The notes under the pieces were generated by a model. It worked only from the letters and a program-made list of their open reading frames with translations, was not told the origin of the DNA and ran no database searches. Shown in pieces: positions 20,350 to 22,155 of a DNA stretch of 22,155 bases; position 1 is the first letter of the stretch, and the number at the start of each line of letters is the position of its first letter. Where the stretch lies: positions 5,232 through 27,386 of IMG/VR virus record IMGVR_UViG_3300000101_000117; one strand, 5' to 3'. The position numbers were made by a program, and so were the translations under genes. The stretch is from a virus.

Positions 20350-22155
20350 TTACAATCTCTCCTGTCCGAGTTGAGCGCCTTGTTGCGCACCTGCTACCCC
20401 CGCCCCTCGCGTAAGCCCAGCAGCCAAAGTTTCCGCTCTTTTGATGAGCTTTGCAAGTACGGTTTTGTCAGTCAACGCTTGAGCTACTAATTCAGGGTTT
20501 TCAGAATATAAAATACGCCCCACTTCTGCCATTTGCTGCTGACTTAATCCTTGAGCCGAAGGAATGCCTGCAGATACAAGCTTAATAATTGCCATCGGAT
20601 CGCCCTGAGTTGCCCTAAGCATGTCTTCCGCAGAATTACCGCTACCGCGCAACTCCTGTTCTCTTATCAATCCCGCAGTCGGTGACCCGGAAGTAGGTTG
20701 AATAAACTTGTCCATTTCTGAAGCTTCAGCAGCTCGACCAACTCTAGCTAGAACATCAGGAGCCTGGCCCTCTGGCAATAAAACTCGAAGTGCAGCTCCA
20801 ACTTGAACGTCTTCTTTAGCTAAGTCTCGAAGAAGAACTCCAGATCGCCTTGCTCTATTTCTTAGCGCATCCATTGAGCCCGCCCTAAATGCCGACAAAG
20901 CCTCTCCTTTTAAAGACTCCATAACCATTTCTAGCTCATCAACATTCATGGTTAAGGCTTTCTGGCGCCCTTCATCAAACGCCTTGTTCGCATCCATCAT
21001 TTGACTGTATTTTTGTCGTACCGCAGCTAAGTTAGGAGATTCTAAATTAATTGCTTGCCGCAAAGGAGCCTCAGTACCACTAAGCGCCTCTCCAACGGAA
21101 CCTTCACCAGCTCGGAATCTAGCACTAGCCTCTTCTCCAATGTTCCTTCGCAATATCTCAGCATCTTCTAAATTAGGCTTTCTAACAAAAACTATAGCGC
21201 CATTGGGATCTTCTTTAAACAGAGGCACTAAGTTCCTAATTCTATAAAGTTCATCTAGCTTTAATTTTGCAGTAGGGACGCTTTGAATAATGTTAAGCAT
21301 TTGATCCTCTACCTCTGGACTCACAGACGGAGAAGATGCAAAAACCTCATCATATGCACCGCTTTGCTCTTTTTTAATATCAGCTTCCTGAAGTCTGCGA
21401 GCCCTCAAAACATTGGGGTCACCCACTTCTGGAGCTAACGCGCCTCTTAAAGATTCAGTTGCCTCCGACCCGGTTGATTTGCGCCTGGCGCTACTAGCAG
21501 CTAAAATTTCAGCCCTGGTTAAACCGCCTTCTTGCACCATTGACTTAATCGCAAGTCCAAGCGTCTTGTTGTCTGCCATGATTCGACCGGAAGCAACATC
21601 TGCAATAACCTCATCAATTGACTTGCCTGTACCTTCCGCAAGCCTACGCAGCTCAGCTTGCACAGCAGTATCCGCACCGCCCATATTTTTTCGGACAAAA
21701 TTGATAAGTTTAGAACCGAGGTTGCCAATCTTCCCAAGTGCAACTTCCGACCCGACACCAACAGCAGTTCCAATGGTAGTTCCAAGACCAACGTCCTTAG
21801 CTCCTGTCTCAAAATCATCTGCCTCAGAATATCCGGCAGAGCTTACTAAAGCTTCTCCTGCGCCTCTTGTAACTATGCTTCTAAGGTTTTGACCAGCGGC
21901 TACTCTAGCCCCAGGAACAGGCGCAAAAGCCATTACGATAGATGGCAAGAATGCTCCAGCTAATTCAGCAGATAGAGCAGCTCCCGGATTTTTTTCAGCA
22001 TAATCGGATAGCTTGCGTCTTAGCTCATCTCTCACTTCAGTGTACTTACCGCCACCCATTGATTCAGGAACAACAGCGCGAACCGCAGCTTCAATCTCGT
22101 CTGCAAATCCAAAAGTTGCCCCTTGAGCAAAGGTTCTGCCTAATTGTGAATCAAC
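20350..22155 (-). CDS. Large probable internal/ejection virion protein, N-terminus beyond window
   Basis: The frame is open to the right edge, so 601 residues plus a stop are visible and the start is outside. The visible N-terminal part reads GRTFAQGATFGFADEIEAAV, then GGGKYTEVRDELRRKLSDYA and a Gly/Ala-rich hydrophobic stretch (ALSAELAGAFLPSIVMAFAP, later GLGTTIGTAVGVGSEVALG). The rest is Ala/Glu/Arg-rich helix (for example LRRLAEGTGKSIDEVIADVA, MVQEGGLTRAEILAASSARR), ending in AAGLTRGAGVAGAQQG. Glycine-rich hydrophobic segments followed by long helical repeats are common in phage proteins ejected into the cell. No catalytic motif is seen. It lies directly before the portal gene, with 1 base between its stop and the portal GTG. 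Confidence 0.7.
   Translation of the reverse strand, partial: VDSQLGRTFAQGATFGFADEIEAAVRAVVPESMGGGKYTEVRDELRRKLSDYAEKNPGAALSAELAGAFLPSIVMAFAPVPGARVAAGQNLRSIVTRGAGEALVSSAGYSEADDFETGAKDVGLGTTIGTAVGVGSEVALGKIGNLGSKLINFVRKNMGGADTAVQAELRRLAEGTGKSIDEVIADVASGRIMADNKTLGLAIKSMVQEGGLTRAEILAASSARRKSTGSEATESLRGALAPEVGDPNVLRARRLQEADIKKEQSGAYDEVFASSPSVSPEVEDQMLNIIQSVPTAKLKLDELYRIRNLVPLFKEDPNGAIVFVRKPNLEDAEILRRNIGEEASARFRAGEGSVGEALSGTEAPLRQAINLESPNLAAVRQKYSQMMDANKAFDEGRQKALTMNVDELEMVMESLKGEALSAFRAGSMDALRNRARRSGVLLRDLAKEDVQVGAALRVLLPEGQAPDVLARVGRAAEASEMDKFIQPTSGSPTAGLIREQELRGSGNSAEDMLRATQGDPMAIIKLVSAGIPSAQGLSQQQMAEVGRILYSENPELVAQALTDKTVLAKLIKRAETLAAGLTRGAGVAGAQQGAQLGQERL

Noticed and set aside
21413-21892. 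A 159-codon plus-strand frame opposite the large protein at the right end
   Set aside because: Ser/Pro/Ala-rich shadow of an Ala/Glu/Arg-rich gene; no ribosome-binding site.

Overview
The window is a 22.2 kb segment of a tailed double-stranded DNA bacteriophage genome, tightly packed and about 43-45% GC by eye. The head proteins (a 320-residue major capsid protein and a ~218-residue adaptor) resemble those of phage SU10 and the phiEco32 group. With several very large probable internal virion proteins, this suggests a podovirus-like particle. NinB-, NinG- and Rad52-type recombination genes, ordinary Shine-Dalgarno sites and sigma70-like promoters suggest a gammaproteobacterial, possibly marine, host; that host call is inference. 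No integrase, tRNA, CRISPR array or insertion sequence was found. Genes run off both ends, so this is part of a larger genome.

Layout from the right. On the minus strand, 22155 down to 15282 is the head block: a large, partly seen protein (probable internal virion protein), portal, a small linker gene, scaffold, major capsid protein, a strong terminator, a 98-residue protein and an M15-type peptidase. A plus-strand island at 12847-15285 faces it. It holds a small gene, a Rad52-family annealing protein, a PD-(D/E)XK exonuclease and SSB, then after a structured gap a 25-codon membrane peptide, a terminator, a promoter and two small basic proteins. Divergent from the island, starting at 12695 on the minus strand, are an XRE regulator, a replication initiator with internal iteron-like repeats, a small gene, a NinB-like protein, a NinG-like protein and an unknown gene, closed by a structured 3' region and a terminator at 10197. 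Further left on the minus strand are two small units that begin at promoters carrying the same palindrome (10037-10064 and 9468-9496), then accessory genes (HTH_39, metallophosphoesterase, DUF3310, zinc ribbon), terminase small and large subunits, a 1224-residue multidomain virion-type protein, the adaptor, a beta-rich structural protein and a partial gene at the left end.

How it works together. The regulator and replication/recombination genes flank a 150 bp divergent control region. Rad52 annealase, exonuclease, SSB, NinB and NinG form a complete-looking recombination kit. Packaging genes (terminases) and head genes (portal, scaffold, capsid) lie on the same strand but are separated by the replication, regulation and recombination region.

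The most notable signals are regulatory: (1) a perfect GTAAC-C-GTTAC palindrome in the spacer of two promoters, 5 bp from the -10 box in both; (2) the 9-mer TATAATCGG in four gene-start gaps, twice only 6 bp from an ATG, implying leaderless mRNAs; (3) three ten-base direct repeats inside the replication gene whose DNA is kept across a reading-frame change, a lambda-O-like origin candidate; (4) CUUCGG hairpins between small genes and in the capsid terminator.
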